Shown here piece after piece: positions 32,766 to 42,716 of a stretch of DNA of 64,000 bases. Every line of letters begins with the position of its first letter. The first letter of the stretch is position 1. The stretch covers positions 20,937-84,936 of the forward strand of contig NZ_JALHAP010000066.1 in NCBI RefSeq assembly GCF_025215095.1, in the 5' to 3' direction. Below the pieces are notes generated by a model. That model was not told where the DNA came from. It saw only the letters and a list, made by a program, of their open reading frames with translations, and ran no database searches. The DNA is from Dryocola boscaweniae (GTDB lineage: Bacteria > Pseudomonadota > Gammaproteobacteria > Enterobacterales > Enterobacteriaceae). The position numbers and the translations under genes were made by a program.

Positions 32766-33846
32766 ACATTCCTCTTGTTTCTACATATGCAGCTATAATT
32801 GCGAAAGCAATCATATGTTTTTCTAGCCTTGAATTATATGTTGTAACATAAGTCTGATATAATTCAGTAATACAATCAGCTTCGTTTATATGTTTGTCAT
32901 CAATATGTGTATTTTCAGATACATATTTATAGATCTTCTTATATTCTAATTGTTGAATATCTTTAAAGAAATCAAAACAGTTATCTAAAAGTTCTTGCGC
33001 CCTTCTTTTTATAGGGAGCTTTATAAGCAATCCCTTTGCTAAATCATCTGCATGAGCTCGCCAAAAGTTGAAAGCCTTTTTGCTTTCTGTGAAAATATTA
33101 AATGTCGCATCTATTTTTTGTTTAGTAAGACGCTTTGACTTATCTGTAAGTAAAACATATCCACCATTATTATATGTTAACTCTATATCTTGAAGTAGAG
33201 CCATTAGAGTGGTTATTACTGCTTCATGATCGCTAACTTTGCAACCTAAAACCTCAGTGGATAAACCAGTTAGAATTCTTTTCCATCCTTTATGGTTTTG
33301 GGGGAGATCAATAAAGCTAAATTTTACATTGGATAATTGTCTAAAATCTGCAATCTTTCCATCTGTTAGTTTTGTTTGAATATTTTCTTTGATTTCATCG
33401 TGAAGCGCGGAATAATTTATGGATGTGTTTGATACTTGTATTTTTTCAACGTGCTGTTTTTTATCTTTTATTTTTTTACTCTGAAGATAAATATTTCTAT
33501 TTGTTAGAAAAGATAGAGTGTGTCCGTAATTATCTGACTTTGGATGCTTATCATTTAGAAGCTCATTTCCTACGAGGGACATTTTCCCAATAATCTCACA
33601 AAATGCTTGATCCGTTTTCCAGTCATCTCTTGATTTTTTAGCTTGATAAGTATTAATGGTATTAATACAGCCATTTTCATCAATAAAAGCAAAAAGAAAA
33701 TCCTCATGATGCTCAACGCATATGAAATAATCTAGCTGCTGTGAGTTTAGTTTTTCGTAATCATCAAAAAGAAGGTATACAACACAACATCGCTGGAAGG
33801 TATAACCTGAGCCACCTTCGACTCCCGAATTGACGCTTTCTGACAT
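32758..33846 (-). CDS. Cap4-like (DUF4297) nuclease of a two-gene defence operon
   Basis: About 362 residues from ATG 33846 (AGGGAT 8-9 bases upstream); ATG 33873 is an in-frame alternative. The N-terminus has the DUF4297/Cap4 pattern: GGSGYTFQ at 11-18, acidic ICVEHHEDF at 42-50, then NTYQAKKS with the Q-x-K of a PD-(D/E)xK nuclease at 68-70. Cap4 enzymes cut double-stranded DNA; in Lamassu, LmuA carries such effector domains. The C-terminal 250 residues are helical and unfamiliar, perhaps the contact with the ATPase. Very AT-rich codon use marks it as recently acquired. Confidence 0.75.
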   Translation of the reverse strand: MSESVNSGVEGGSGYTFQRCCVVYLLFDDYEKLNSQQLDYFICVEHHEDFLFAFIDENGCINTINTYQAKKSRDDWKTDQAFCEIIGKMSLVGNELLNDKHPKSDNYGHTLSFLTNRNIYLQSKKIKDKKQHVEKIQVSNTSINYSALHDEIKENIQTKLTDGKIADFRQLSNVKFSFIDLPQNHKGWKRILTGLSTEVLGCKVSDHEAVITTLMALLQDIELTYNNGGYVLLTDKSKRLTKQKIDATFNIFTESKKAFNFWRAHADDLAKGLLIKLPIKRRAQELLDNCFDFFKDIQQLEYKKIYKYVSENTHIDDKHINEADCITELYQTYVTTYNSRLEKHMIAFAIIAAYVETRGMYG

Positions 33847-34089
33847 TTCGTTATCCCTGTTAATCAACTTCATTACGTGAGCTTAATGAACATATGTTTA
33901 ACATCATTATTACGTATGAAATACACACATACCTTTTCAACAGAATATTATAGAATTGCTTGAAAATCACCTAACTCCCTACAAATTGTGGAGTTTTAAT
34001 GTTCAAGTGTGATGAAGTCCTGGTAAGGTCTGTTATCCATTCAGACATCATTGTTTCTAAAAATCTGCAGAAAAAATAGTGGTGTAGTC

Positions 34090-35347
34090 TCAAGCCGCAA
34101 TAGCCTTATGTTTTTGTGCCTGAACATAATCTCCCCACCACTGCATTAACGTTGCTCTTTCTGCCAGATACTCAGCTCGGTTGTAGGCCGCAATAATCTC
34201 ATCTTTTTTGGAGTGAGCGAGAGCAGCCTCAAGAACATCTGTTCTGAACTTACCGCATTCTTCAGCAGCAGTTCTTGCGATAGATCGCATACTATGAGCA
34301 ACCAGTTCACCACCTAATCCCATACGAATTATCGCTGCATTGGCAGTTTGTTCATGCATGTGGGTTAGTGGAGTTTTTATGCGGGGGAACACCCATTCAC
34401 GATAGCTACTGTATTTGCCCCTTGATGATCCAGCTACTGATAGATCGCATCGTCTCGAGGATACGTAGTGCTTCTTTACTTAGGGGAATTTTATGTGGAC
34501 GTTTCATCTTCATAAATTCAGATGGGATATTCCAAGTATTATTTTCTAAATCTATGTCTGCCCACCGCGCACGAACAGCCTCGCCCGGACGAACCCAGGT
34601 CAACAGTTGCCATTCAATCAGCATACGTGTTTCCAGACGGACTGAGGCATTAGCTAAGGAAGCCATAAATCTTGGCAGTTCGCTGGGGGGAAGGGCAGGC
34701 ATATTTTGCTTTTTGGGTTTACTGAAACGTTGACCGAGATTGTCAGCAGGGTTGAACTCAATGAGTTCCTCAGTAGCTGCATAGCGGAAAATTTCATTCA
34801 GTCGTGAAATAATTCGCCGTAAGGTTTCCAGAACACCGCATTGCTCAATCGGATCAAGATGCTGCTTTAAGAGCTTAGGGCGTATTTCTTTGATAGGGAT
34901 ATTACCCAAACCGGGTAAGATGTTTCGTTCAAGGCTACGCCAAATGTCTTTTGCGTGGTCTTGTGTGATACCTGAGGTTTTTACCTTCTCATCTAACCAC
35001 TTTCTTGCAACAGCTTGCAGCGTATTCTCAGTAGCATCTTTTATCGCGTTAGCTTTTTTTTCGTTGTGGGTTTGGGGATCGATGCCATTAGCAAGCAAGG
35101 ATAGATATTCATCACGTAAAGCTCTTGCTCTTGCCAATGTAAGGTGCGGATAGGTCCCAATACTCATTTTTGTGCGCTTTTTAGTCACTGGCACTGCATA
35201 CCTGAAATGCCAGTTTTTCTTGCCACCCTTTGAGAGGGGAGCGATTCGTAGAATCAAGCCATCACCGTCAAACAAGTTGATTTCTTTGTCCGAAGGTTTG
35301 GTGCTTTTGATTTCAGTATCTGTAAGTTTTTTTGCGAGTTTTGCCAT
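34090..35347 (-). pseudogene. P4-type integrase of the ssrA island, frameshifted
   Basis: ATG 35347 starts MAKLAKKLTDTEIKSTKPSD, the typical DUF4102 arm-binding start, followed by a catalytic domain with EWQLLTWVRPGEAVRARW (first Arg). The frame then hits TAG near 34406, after MRSISSW. In the next frame the protein resumes with YSSYREWVFPRI, THMHEQTANAAI, LVAHSMRSIARTAAEE (His, Arg) and AALAHSKKDEIIAAYNRAEY (His, Tyr) to the stop at 34090. One inserted base near 34430 would explain it. The rest is intact, so inactivation is recent. Position beside ssrA fits integration in its 3' end. Confidence 0.9.
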
Positions 35348-35425
35348 TTTGGGACCCTCAAGTTTTGGACCCTTTGCGTTGGGTCCCAAAAAGGGTGCCA
35401 TAAGGAGTAGCTTCTAGCAATTCTC

Positions 35426-35444
35426 AGTAGACTTCAATAGACGT
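35426..35444 (+). repeat. Direct repeat beside the integrase, copy 1
   Basis: AGTAGACTTCAATAGACGT matches 35479-35497 at 17 of 19 bases in the same orientation. The pair flanks the ssrA terminator in the integrase-ssrA gap and may be arm-type integrase binding sites. Confidence 0.55.
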
Positions 35445-35478
35445 AAAAAAGCCCGCGAGGCTGGTTCCAAGCGGGCTT
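35445..35478 (-). terminator. Rho-independent terminator of ssrA
   Basis: On the minus strand AAGCCCGC pairs with GCGGGCTT around a 14-base loop and is followed by a run of Ts. It lies 35 bases past the tmRNA 3' end. Confidence 0.85.
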
Positions 35479-35497
35479 AGTAGACTTCAGTATACGT
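35479..35497 (+). repeat. Direct repeat beside the integrase, copy 2
   Basis: AGTAGACTTCAGTATACGT, 17 of 19 bases as in copy 1 (35426-35444), lying 15 bases from the tmRNA 3' end. Confidence 0.55.
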
Positions 35498-35512
35498 CAT
35501 AATACTAAAAAG

Positions 35513-35876
35513 TGGTGGAGCTGGCGGGAGTTGAACCCGCGTCCGGAATTCCTAGACCGTCGGCACTACATGCTTAGTCATATCTTTACATTCGCCGGGC
35601 AACTGCGGACAGACACGCCATTACCAAACTATCCTGATTAAGTTTAATGCTTCAACCCCAGGCAAGGCATCCACACGATCTCTTTTGGGTTTGACCTCTC
35701 TTGATCCCCGTCCTAAGAGCGGAGGCTAGGGAGAGAGGGCTCTTAGCAGGTTATTAAGCTGCTAGGGCGTAGTTTTCGTCGTTTGCGACTATTTTTTTGC
35801 GGCTTTTTACGAGGCCAACCGCCCCTCGGCATGCACCTTGGGTTTCGCAAATCCCGTCGAATCCAGAATCAGCCCC
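35513..35876 (-). ncRNA. ssrA: tmRNA (transfer-messenger RNA)
   Basis: A 364-nt tmRNA. The 5' end GGGGCTGATTCTGGATTCGA and 3' end, closing with the CCA at 35513-35515, form the tRNA-like domain, including the GTTCAACTCCCGCC T-arm. The resume codon and tag lie at 35754-35786 and read ANDENYALAA followed by TAA, the enterobacterial proteolysis tag. tmRNA with SmpB (next gene) rescues stalled ribosomes. The 3' end is a common integration site; here it joins the accessory island, and the integrated sequence preserves the full tRNA-like end. Confidence 0.98.
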
Positions 35877-35958
35877 ACAAGTGTTTTGTAAGTATAACAG
35901 AGTTGTGTCGTCCGTTACCAGCCCTTTGCCTTATCTGGTAACGCTTACGCGGTAGTAA

Positions 35959-36441
35959 TCAGCGACCCGCATGTTTCATGATGCGCGCTTTATCCAGCGC
36001 CCATTCGCGGTCTTTCAAATCGGTACGTTTATCGTGCTGTTTCTTACCTTTAGCGACACCGATTTTTACTTTGCACCAGGCGTTTTTCCAGTACATGGAA
36101 AGCGCAACGACAGTGTAACCATCGCGATTGATACGGCCGTATAAGTTATCCAGCTCGCGTTGGTTTAGCAGTAGCTTACGGGTGCGCGTTGGGTCGCAAA
36201 CCACATGGCTAGAAGCGACGTTCAGCGGAGTAAAGTTTGCGCCGAACAAAAAGGCCTCGCCATCTTTCAGAATGACGTAGCTGTCGCTGATGTTGGCTTT
36301 CCCGGCGCGCAGTGTTTTAACTTCCCAGCCTTGCAGTACGAGACCCGCTTCAAATTCATCCTCGATAAAGTATTCGTGGCGGGCGCGCTTATTCTGCGCA
36401 ATGGTGGCTGAGCCTGGTTTGTGTGCTTTTTTCTTTGTCAT
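35959..36441 (-). CDS. smpB: tmRNA-binding protein SmpB
   Basis: A 160-residue protein starting [20 protein letters not shown], almost the E. coli sequence and length. The beta-barrel core carries the tmRNA-binding residues, and the basic C-terminal tail [15 protein letters not shown]...ARIMK occupies the mRNA path in the ribosome. An in-frame ATG 21 bases upstream is ignored because E. coli SmpB starts at MTKKK. Co-located with ssrA and divergent from ratA. Confidence 0.98.
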   Translation of the reverse strand: MTKKKAHKPGSATIAQNKRARHEYFIEDEFEAGLVLQGWEVKTLRAGKANISDSYVILKDGEAFLFGANFTPLNVASSHVVCDPTRTRKLLLNQRELDNLYGRINRDGYTVVALSMYWKNAWCKVKIGVAKGKKQHDKRTDLKDREWALDKARIMKHAGR

Positions 36442-36594
36442 AGTGCTGCTCAGTATACGCAATCAAGAGTTCAAAGACACCCCGCTTCACTGCGGGCGGA
36501 AAGCAGATATCTTAGCATGTCCCGGGGCGAGAATTTTTCATTGCGCGAGGATAAATGTTATTATTTGTAGGTTGGATGACTCACAGGAAAAGCT

Positions 36595-37032
36595 ATGCCT
36601 CAGATTAGCCGTACTGCCCTGGTGCCTTACAGCGCGGAGCAGATGTATCAGTTAGTGAATGACGTGAAATCCTACCCGGAATTTTTACCTGGCTGCACCG
36701 GCAGTCGGGTTATTGATGCTTCCGCCAGTCAGATGACGGCGGCGGTAGATGTCTCGAAAGCGGGCATCAGCAAGACGTTCACCACGCGTAATACATTAAC
36801 CAACAATCAGAGCATTTTGATGCACCTTGTCGACGGGCCGTTTAAGTCGCTGATGGGGGGCTGGAAATTTACGCCGCTAAGTTCGGATGCCTGCCGCATT
36901 GAGTTCCAGCTTGATTTCGAATTCACCAATAAGCTGATTGAACTGGCGTTTGGCCGCATCTTCAAAGAGCTTGCGGGCAGCATGGTGCAGGCTTTCACCG
37001 TGCGGGCCAAAGAGGTTTATAGTGTCGCCTGA
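36595..37032 (+). CDS. ratA: Ribosome association toxin / START-domain protein RatA
   Basis: A 145-residue START/polyketide cyclase-fold protein: [34 protein letters not shown] and [13 protein letters not shown] are as in E. coli YfjG. In E. coli it was reported to bind the 50S subunit and hinder 70S formation; homologues in mitochondria (Coq10) bind ubiquinone. It is paired with ratB, whose start overlaps its last 11 bases. Confidence 0.96.
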   Translation: MPQISRTALVPYSAEQMYQLVNDVKSYPEFLPGCTGSRVIDASASQMTAAVDVSKAGISKTFTTRNTLTNNQSILMHLVDGPFKSLMGGWKFTPLSSDACRIEFQLDFEFTNKLIELAFGRIFKELAGSMVQAFTVRAKEVYSVA

Positions 37033-37309
37033 TATCAATGTCGAGGTGGTTTACGCACTGCCTGAAAAGCAGTATTTGCGTCAGGTAAAACTGGCGCAGG
37101 GCAGTACGGTGGCGCAGGCGATAGAAGCTTCCGGTCTGCTGGAACTGCGCAGCGATATCGATCTGAATAAAAATAAAGTCGGTATTTTTAGTCGCCCGGT
37201 AAAACTCACCGATACGGTGAACGAAGGCGACAGGGTGGAAATCTATCGCCCGCTGATTGCGGATCCCAAAGAGTTGCGGCGTCAACGCGCGGCGCAATCA
37301 CAAAAATAA
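37022..37309 (+). CDS. ratB: RnfH/RatB family protein
   Basis: A 95-residue ubiquitin-like-fold protein from GTG 37022. It has [34 protein letters not shown] and [12 protein letters not shown], followed by the conserved [20 protein letters not shown]. The role is not firmly known; in E. coli it is the partner gene of ratA. A strong terminator follows directly after the stop. Confidence 0.95.
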   Translation: MSPDINVEVVYALPEKQYLRQVKLAQGSTVAQAIEASGLLELRSDIDLNKNKVGIFSRPVKLTDTVNEGDRVEIYRPLIADPKELRRQRAAQSQK

Positions 37310-37334
37310 AAAAGGCGCTTTAAGCGCCTTTTTT
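37310..37334. terminator. Bidirectional terminator between ratB and bamE
   Basis: AAAAGGCGC and GCGCCTTTT pair around TTTAA, with A-run before and T-run after, so it can stop both ratB (rightward) and bamE (leftward) transcription. Confidence 0.9.
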
Positions 37335-37349
37335 CATTTCCATCTCACC

Positions 37350-37694
37350 TTACTGATTTTTTTCAAGCTTCGGCTTGTTATCAATATTGGTTAATACACC
37401 GCTGCTGTTGAAGGTCAACGTCAGCGTTTGCTGCGTGACGCCTTCATGGCCAGGTTGCTGGCGGAATACGTAGAACCAGGTGTTGGTGCCGAACGGGTCG
37501 GTCATCATCGGCGTACCCAGTGCATAAGCAACCTGCTGTTGAGTCATACCGGTACGGATCTTCGACACATCATTCTGTGTCAGGTAGTTCCCCTGGTTAA
37601 TATCAGGGCGGTAAACCACTCGCTCCAGAGTGGAACAGCCTGCGGTCAACATAAGAAGAACCGCTGCGGCGGCAGTCAGCGTTTTACAGCGCAT
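37350..37694 (-). CDS. bamE: Outer-membrane assembly lipoprotein BamE (SmpA)
   Basis: A 114-residue lipoprotein with lipobox LTAGC (Cys20). The SmpA/OmlA fold is recognisable from [36 protein letters not shown] and [13 protein letters not shown]. It is the small subunit of the BAM complex, bound to BamD. It is transcribed divergently from recN's neighbours on the same strand as recN, as in E. coli. Confidence 0.97.
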   Translation of the reverse strand: MRCKTLTAAAAVLLMLTAGCSTLERVVYRPDINQGNYLTQNDVSKIRTGMTQQQVAYALGTPMMTDPFGTNTWFYVFRQQPGHEGVTQQTLTLTFNSSGVLTNIDNKPKLEKNQ

Positions 37695-37914
37695 AGTGAT
37701 TTGATTCCTTTTCGGGCCCGAGCAGCACGTGGCTCATTCGTAATATGCCGATGATAATAAACCTTTTCGCAGTTTAAAACCTTAAGGCGCTCAACTCAGA
37801 CCCTGGGAAGCCAAAAAAGTTGGCTCAAAACCTGTCCAATTGCCAAACCGTTAACCGAATGCTGCTTTTTTGAACGACGGACGGCAGATTACTCTGCCGC
37901 GTCGTTAAATAAAA

Positions 37915-39576
37915 TTAAGCCGCCAGCAGCTCTTTAGCGTTAGCCAGCGTGTTGCGGGTGACTTCGCTTCCGCCAAGCAAACGAGCCAGTTCCTGAAGGC
38001 GAGAACGTTTATCCAGCGGTTGCATATGGGTTTCCGTCATTTCACCGTCGGTTTCTTTGCTGACAAAGAAGTGGTGATGCCCACAGCCTGCAACCTGCGG
38101 CAGGTGCGTTACGCACATTACCTGCGTTGATTCGCCCAACTGACGCAGCAGTTTGCCTACCACAGCCGCCGTTGGCCCGCTGATACCGACATCCACTTCA
38201 TCGAAAATTAATGCCGGGGTTTCCATCTTACGGGCGGTGATTACCTGGATTGCCAGGGCGATACGCGACAGTTCGCCACCGGAAGCGACTTTTGCCAAGG
38301 GTTGCAGAGGTTGACCCGGATTGGTGCTGACGCGGAAATCAATACGATCGGCGCCTTCTGCGGTCAGATGGTTTTCATTGAACTCAACGTCAATAGCCAG
38401 TTTGCCGTGCGGCATAGAAAGGGAATGCATACTTTCCGTAATGAGCTGGCACAGTTCGGCTGCGTAATGGGTACGGCGCAGATGTAATTCATGAGCCACG
38501 GAGAGCGCCTGCTGGTGATGATGCGCTACCGCCTGCATCAGTTCCTCCTGCGAAGTGGCCTGCATGTCGAGCTGTTGTTGTTCATCAAGCAGTTTCTGGT
38601 GGAACAGCGGTAACTCTTCCGGCGATATATGATGCTTGCGCGCCAGATTTATCTGCCGGGATATGCGTTGTTCCAGTTCGTACAGGCGATTCGGGTCCAG
38701 ATCCAGGCGGTCGCTATAATGGCGTAGCTCGTCGCTGGCTTCGGAAATCTGTATGGCGGCTTCTTCAAGCATATCCAGCACGCCGGAAAGTTTATTATCC
38801 ATACCGACAAGTTCGCTCATTAACTGGCGTGCGGTATGGAGCTGATTTTGCAAATTGCACTCTTCACCATCGGCAAGAATATCCAGCGCCTGCTGGCTGG
38901 TAGAAAGCAGTTGCCCGCTGTTGGCAAGTCGTTTGTATTCTTCGTCGATTTGTTCGAACTCGCCGGCAACGGGCGCAAATTCGTTAAGCTCTTTTAGCTG
39001 ATAGTGCAGCAGCTCTGCGCGAGCGGCGCGTTCCTGGGAAAGCTGCTGGTGCTGAGCCAGAGAGCGGCAGCTTTGATGCCAGGCGCGATAACCTTCCGCC
39101 ATTTGTGCGAGAAGCGTGTGCTCGCCTGCGTAGCCGTCCAGGAGGTTTTTTTGATGTTCAGGTTTTAGCAGAAGCTGATGCGCATGCTGGCCGTGGATTT
39201 GGATAAGTAACTGACCGAGCTCGCGCAGTTGAGAAAGGGGAACCGCGGTGCCGTTGATAAAGCCACGCGAGCGGCCATCGCTGCTGATAACGCGACGCAG
39301 CAGGCATTCACGGCCTTCTTCGAGCTGATTTTCTTCCAGCCAGCGCTGGGCTGCAGGGGTATCTTTTAGAGAGAAGCGGGCGCATAAATCGGCGCGGCTT
39401 ACGCCCTGACGCACCATATCTGCTTCTGCCCGGCCGCCCAGGCACAACCCTAAGGCATCAATCGCAATAGATTTACCGGCACCGGTTTCGCCGGTAATGG
39501 CCGTCATGCCGTGGTGAAAGTCGATTTCCAGTTCACGAACGATTGCGAAATTACTGATGGTAAGTTGTGCCAGCAT
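37915..39576 (-). CDS. recN: DNA repair protein RecN
   Basis: A 553-residue SMC-like protein, the same length as E. coli RecN. Walker A GETGAGKS is at about residues 30-37, long coiled coils fill the middle, and the C-terminal part has [16 protein letters not shown] (signature) and [13 protein letters not shown] (Walker B). RecN acts in double-strand break repair and is SOS-induced. Upstream, ACTGTATATAAACAACC-like palindromic sequence around 39610-39640 (tactgtacgt and tatacagt on the plus strand) is compatible with LexA boxes. Confidence 0.97.
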   Translation of the reverse strand: MLAQLTISNFAIVRELEIDFHHGMTAITGETGAGKSIAIDALGLCLGGRAEADMVRQGVSRADLCARFSLKDTPAAQRWLEENQLEEGRECLLRRVISSDGRSRGFINGTAVPLSQLRELGQLLIQIHGQHAHQLLLKPEHQKNLLDGYAGEHTLLAQMAEGYRAWHQSCRSLAQHQQLSQERAARAELLHYQLKELNEFAPVAGEFEQIDEEYKRLANSGQLLSTSQQALDILADGEECNLQNQLHTARQLMSELVGMDNKLSGVLDMLEEAAIQISEASDELRHYSDRLDLDPNRLYELEQRISRQINLARKHHISPEELPLFHQKLLDEQQQLDMQATSQEELMQAVAHHHQQALSVAHELHLRRTHYAAELCQLITESMHSLSMPHGKLAIDVEFNENHLTAEGADRIDFRVSTNPGQPLQPLAKVASGGELSRIALAIQVITARKMETPALIFDEVDVGISGPTAAVVGKLLRQLGESTQVMCVTHLPQVAGCGHHHFFVSKETDGEMTETHMQPLDKRSRLQELARLLGGSEVTRNTLANAKELLAA

Positions 39577-39604
39577 AGCTACCTTCCTGTATATAACAAC
39601 ATAG

Positions 39605-39650
39605 CTGTAGTTACGTACAGTATATCCTGGTTGTTTATACAGTAAAGTGG
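39605..39650 (-). promoter_or_regulatory. Possible LexA-controlled recN promoter region
   Basis: Two sites fit CTG(N10)CAG loosely on the plus strand: CTGTAGTTACGTACAG (39606-39621) is an exact CTG-N10-CAG with an AT-rich centre, and CTGGTTGTTTATACAG (39628-39643) is a second. E. coli recN has multiple LexA boxes here. Both lie within 70 bases of the recN start. Confidence 0.75.
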
Positions 39651-39662
39651 CATGAGCTTATT

Positions 39663-40556
39663 TTAGAATAATTTTTTTGACCAGCCGAGTTTTGAGCTCA
39701 ACGTGTTGAAATAGCTGTAGTCTTTCGGGTGTATCAGATTGAGATGGTAGTCGCAGCGACGGATCAGTACATCTTCTCCTTCCTGAATCGGCAGGGCGAT
39801 TTGGCTGTCGCAACTGATTTCTAAATCGCTCCGCATGTGCGAAAAGCGCAGGCGAATGGTGCTGCTACTATTGATAACTAAAGGACGCGCTGAAAGCGTG
39901 TGTGGGAACATCGGCACAAGCGTAATGGCGTCCAGAGAAGGCGTCAAAATTGGGCCGCCAGCGGAAAGCGAATAGGCCGTCGAGCCGGTAGGCGTTGAGA
40001 TAATCAGGCCGTCGGAACGCTGTGAAAAGGCGAAGACCTCATCGATATAGACTTCAAATTCAATCATGTGCGCGACTTTTCCGGGATGCAGCACTACTTC
40101 ATTGATGGCTGTGCTCAGGCGAGTTGGCGTGTCGTGCTGGCATACCTGAGCTTCCAGCAGGAAGCGTTTTTCGCTGATGTAATGCCCTTCCAGCACGTCG
40201 GCCAGTTGCTGTTGCGCATTATCGGGATCGAGATCGGTAAGAAAGCCGAGGTTGCCACGGTTGATGCCGATAACCTTTATGTCATAGCGGGCAAGCACGC
40301 GTGCTGCGCCAAGCATGTTGCCGTCGCCGCCGACAACAACCGCTAAATCGGCAAGCTGCCCGATTTCGGCAAGCGTGCCGGTTTTGACATTTTTAAGGTT
40401 CAGTTCCTGGGCAATTTGCTGCTCCACAATGACGTCGTAGCCTTTACCGCATAGCCAACGATAGAGCATTTCATGCGTGGTCAGTGCCGTAGGGTGACGA
40501 GGATGCCCGACAATACCAATGCAGTTGAAATGAGTGTTCGCTAATTTGGTGGTCAT
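39663..40556 (-). CDS. nadK: NAD kinase
   Basis: A 297-residue enzyme that phosphorylates NAD to [15 protein letters not shown] (active-site GGDG), [11 protein letters not shown] and [20 protein letters not shown] are the family motifs, and the sequence is nearly that of E. coli. ATG 40556 gives a start five residues longer than E. coli (MTTKLAN before [11 protein letters not shown]). The frame stays open far upstream, but that part is antisense to grpE and is not coding. Confidence 0.97.
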   Translation of the reverse strand: MTTKLANTHFNCIGIVGHPRHPTALTTHEMLYRWLCGKGYDVIVEQQIAQELNLKNVKTGTLAEIGQLADLAVVVGGDGNMLGAARVLARYDIKVIGINRGNLGFLTDLDPDNAQQQLADVLEGHYISEKRFLLEAQVCQHDTPTRLSTAINEVVLHPGKVAHMIEFEVYIDEVFAFSQRSDGLIISTPTGSTAYSLSAGGPILTPSLDAITLVPMFPHTLSARPLVINSSSTIRLRFSHMRSDLEISCDSQIALPIQEGEDVLIRRCDYHLNLIHPKDYSYFNTLSSKLGWSKKLF

Positions 40557-40603
40557 CGTGGTGGTCCTTATACGCAGACGTTTATGACAATATGTCACGT
40601 TCC

Positions 40604-40631
40604 CTTGAATCCCGGAAACTGATCCCCATAA
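40604..40631 (+). promoter_or_regulatory. Sigma-32 heat-shock promoter of grpE
   Basis: CTTGAA (40604-40609), 14 bases, then CCCCATAA (40624-40631): a near-perfect sigma-32 promoter 44 bases before the grpE ATG. Confidence 0.9.
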
Positions 40632-40674
40632 TAAGCGAACCAGCGAGATGAATGCTAAAAACGCGGAGAATTTC

Positions 40675-41253
40675 ATGAGTAGTAAAGAACAGAAAACACC
40701 AGACGAGCAAGTCCCGGACGATATTGCAATGGAAAGCCACGACGAAGTAGAGGCCGTAGAAGGCGTCGAGGTGGATCCGCGCGACGAACAAATTGCCGAC
40801 CTGACTGCACAGCTTGAAGAAGTCCAGCAGCGCGAGCGCGATAGCCTGCTGCGCACCAAAGCTGAGATGGAGAACCTGCGTCGTCGTACCGAGTTGGATA
40901 TCGAGAAAGCGCACAAATTTGCGCTGGATAAATTTGTGAACGAGCTGCTGCCGGTCATCGATAGCCTGGACCGCGCCCTTGAAGTTGCTGACAAATCCAA
41001 CCCGGATCTGGCGGCAATGGTCGAAGGTATTGAGCTGACGCAGAAATCGATGCTGGATGTGGTTCGCAAGTTTGGCGTGGAAGTGGTTGGCGACATTAAT
41101 GTGCCGTTCAACCCGGATGTTCACCAGGCTATCGCCATGGTTGAGTCCGAAGAGGTTGCGCCAAACCATGTACTGATGGTGATGCAAAAGGGTTACACCC
41201 TCAATGGCCGCACCATTCGCGCTGCAATGGTTTCCGTAGCCAAAGCGAAGTAA
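40675..41253 (+). CDS. grpE: Nucleotide exchange factor GrpE
   Basis: A 192-residue cochaperone that releases ADP from DnaK. It begins [12 protein letters not shown], has a long N-terminal coiled coil (about 40-135, including [20 protein letters not shown]) and a beta-wing end [18 protein letters not shown]. It is a few residues shorter than E. coli GrpE (197), because of a shorter acidic segment near residue 30. ATG 40675 corresponds to the E. coli start; a sigma-32 promoter precedes it. Confidence 0.98.
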   Translation: MSSKEQKTPDEQVPDDIAMESHDEVEAVEGVEVDPRDEQIADLTAQLEEVQQRERDSLLRTKAEMENLRRRTELDIEKAHKFALDKFVNELLPVIDSLDRALEVADKSNPDLAAMVEGIELTQKSMLDVVRKFGVEVVGDINVPFNPDVHQAIAMVESEEVAPNHVLMVMQKGYTLNGRTIRAAMVSVAKAK

Positions 41254-41262
41254 CCGATCCCA

Positions 41263-41346
41263 GGCCAGGGTGGTAAGCGTGAGCGCCATCCACCACACAG
41301 CGGCTCAACATCTTGCGGCGGATGGCGCTTCGTTTATCCGCCCTAC
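41263..41346. repeat. Pair of REP-like palindromes in inverted orientation (BIME)
   Basis: Two related units, GGTGGATGGCGCT (on the minus strand, 41269-41294) and GGCGGATGGCGCT (plus strand, 41317-41342), each end in a complementary stem and face each other. This is the form of enterobacterial BIME/REP elements, in the 3' flank of grpE. Confidence 0.75.
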
Positions 41347-41368
41347 AAAGAGATTTGTCAGCACACTC

Positions 41369-41398
41369 AAGCCAGCCCTTAACGGCTGGCTTTTTTTT
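41369..41398 (+). terminator. Rho-independent terminator after grpE
   Basis: GCCAGCC pairs with GGCTGGC around CTTAAC, extended by A-T pairs, and is followed by eight Ts. Confidence 0.92.
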
Positions 41399-41403
41399 GC
41401 CTG

Positions 41404-42690
41404 TTACTCTTCAACGCTCTGGCGCAGCGGTTTCACCGGCGTGACGCGCACCTGCTTAATCATATTGTCCTGCACGTCGAGAATATCTATATCGTAATGG
41501 GTGATGCGCACCCGGGTGTCGTTCGCCGGGATCTCCTGCAACTCCTCCAGCAGCATGCCGTTTATGGTGCGGGCATCGTCTTCCGGCAGCGTCCAGTTAA
41601 AGGCTTTGTTGATTTCGCGCACGTTGGCGCTGCCTTCAATGATCACCGAGCCGTCATTTTGTGGCATCACTTCTTCAGCAAGCGTTGGCGACATTGACGT
41701 GGTGAAATCGCCGACAATCTCTTCGAGGATATCTTCCACGGTGATCAGCCCCTGAATATCGCCATATTCGTCTACCACAAGGCCGACTTTCTTTTTATTG
41801 CGCTGGAATTTCACCAGTTGCACGCTCAGCGGCGTGCCTTCCGGCACAAAATAAACCTCATCAGCGGCCCGCAGCAAAGTCTCTTTGGTGAACTCCTGCT
41901 TTTCTGTCATCAGACGATATGCCTCGCGCACACGCAGCATGCTGATGGCATCGTCGAGCGTGTCGCGATAAAGCACAATGCGCCCGTGCGGGGAATGGGT
42001 TAGCTGGCGCACAATTGATTTCCAGTCATCGTTGATATCGATGCCAACGATTTCATTGCGTGGGACCATGATGTCATCAACGCTTATCTTTTCCAGATCC
42101 AGCACCGAAAGGAGCATGTCCTGGTTACGGCGGGAAATTTTAGCGTGTGATTCATGCACAATGGTGCGCAGTTCATCTTTACTGAGCGCGGCGCTGATGA
42201 TGTTATCGGTTTTAATGCCCACCATACGCATCAGCATGCGGGTAATAACATTCAACAGCCACACCAGCGGCATCATGATGATTTGCAGCGGCCCAAGCAG
42301 GAAGCTGCTCGGGAAAGCGACTTTTTCGGGATAGAGCGCGGCAATGGTTTTCGGCAGCACTTCGGCAAAAACCAGCACCACGAAAGTGAGGATGCCGGTA
42401 GCAATGGCTACGCCAGCATCGCCGTAAAGGCGCATACCCACGATGGTGCCGATGGCGGAGGCGAGAATATTCACCAGGTTATTGCCGATAAGAACAAGGC
42501 TAATCAGGCGGTCTGGCTTACAAAGTAATTTTTCCACGCGTTTAGCGGCGCGGTTGCCTTGCTTGGCAAGGTGGCGCAGGCGATAGCGGTTTAACGTCAT
42601 CATGCCGGTTTCGGAGCCGGAGAAGTACGCTGAAACCACCACCATGATGATCAGGGTGACGATCAGCGTGGTGGTTGAGATGTGTTCCAA
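41404..42690 (-). CDS. yfjD: CNNM/CorC-family transporter-like protein YfjD
   Basis: A 428-residue membrane protein. The N-terminal DUF21 domain has about four helices (to 150) with YFSGSETGMMTLNRYRLRHL. A CBS pair follows (about 205-330, with DDIMVPRNEIVGI and VGLVVDEYGDIQGLITVEDILEEIVGD), and then a CorC/HlyC C-terminal domain. The family takes part in magnesium or cobalt efflux. Position beside grpE and ypjD is as in E. coli. Confidence 0.93.
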   Translation of the reverse strand: MEHISTTTLIVTLIIMVVVSAYFSGSETGMMTLNRYRLRHLAKQGNRAAKRVEKLLCKPDRLISLVLIGNNLVNILASAIGTIVGMRLYGDAGVAIATGILTFVVLVFAEVLPKTIAALYPEKVAFPSSFLLGPLQIIMMPLVWLLNVITRMLMRMVGIKTDNIISAALSKDELRTIVHESHAKISRRNQDMLLSVLDLEKISVDDIMVPRNEIVGIDINDDWKSIVRQLTHSPHGRIVLYRDTLDDAISMLRVREAYRLMTEKQEFTKETLLRAADEVYFVPEGTPLSVQLVKFQRNKKKVGLVVDEYGDIQGLITVEDILEEIVGDFTTSMSPTLAEEVMPQNDGSVIIEGSANVREINKAFNWTLPEDDARTINGMLLEELQEIPANDTRVRITHYDIDILDVQDNMIKQVRVTPVKPLRQSVEE

Positions 42691-42716
42691 AAGGGTTGTC
42701 CTTTAAAATTGCAAAA

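Noticed and set aside
40557..41111. Upstream extension of the nadK frame
   Set aside because: It is antisense to grpE, Ser/Arg-rich as expected for the opposite strand of a coding region, and E. coli NadK starts near 40556.
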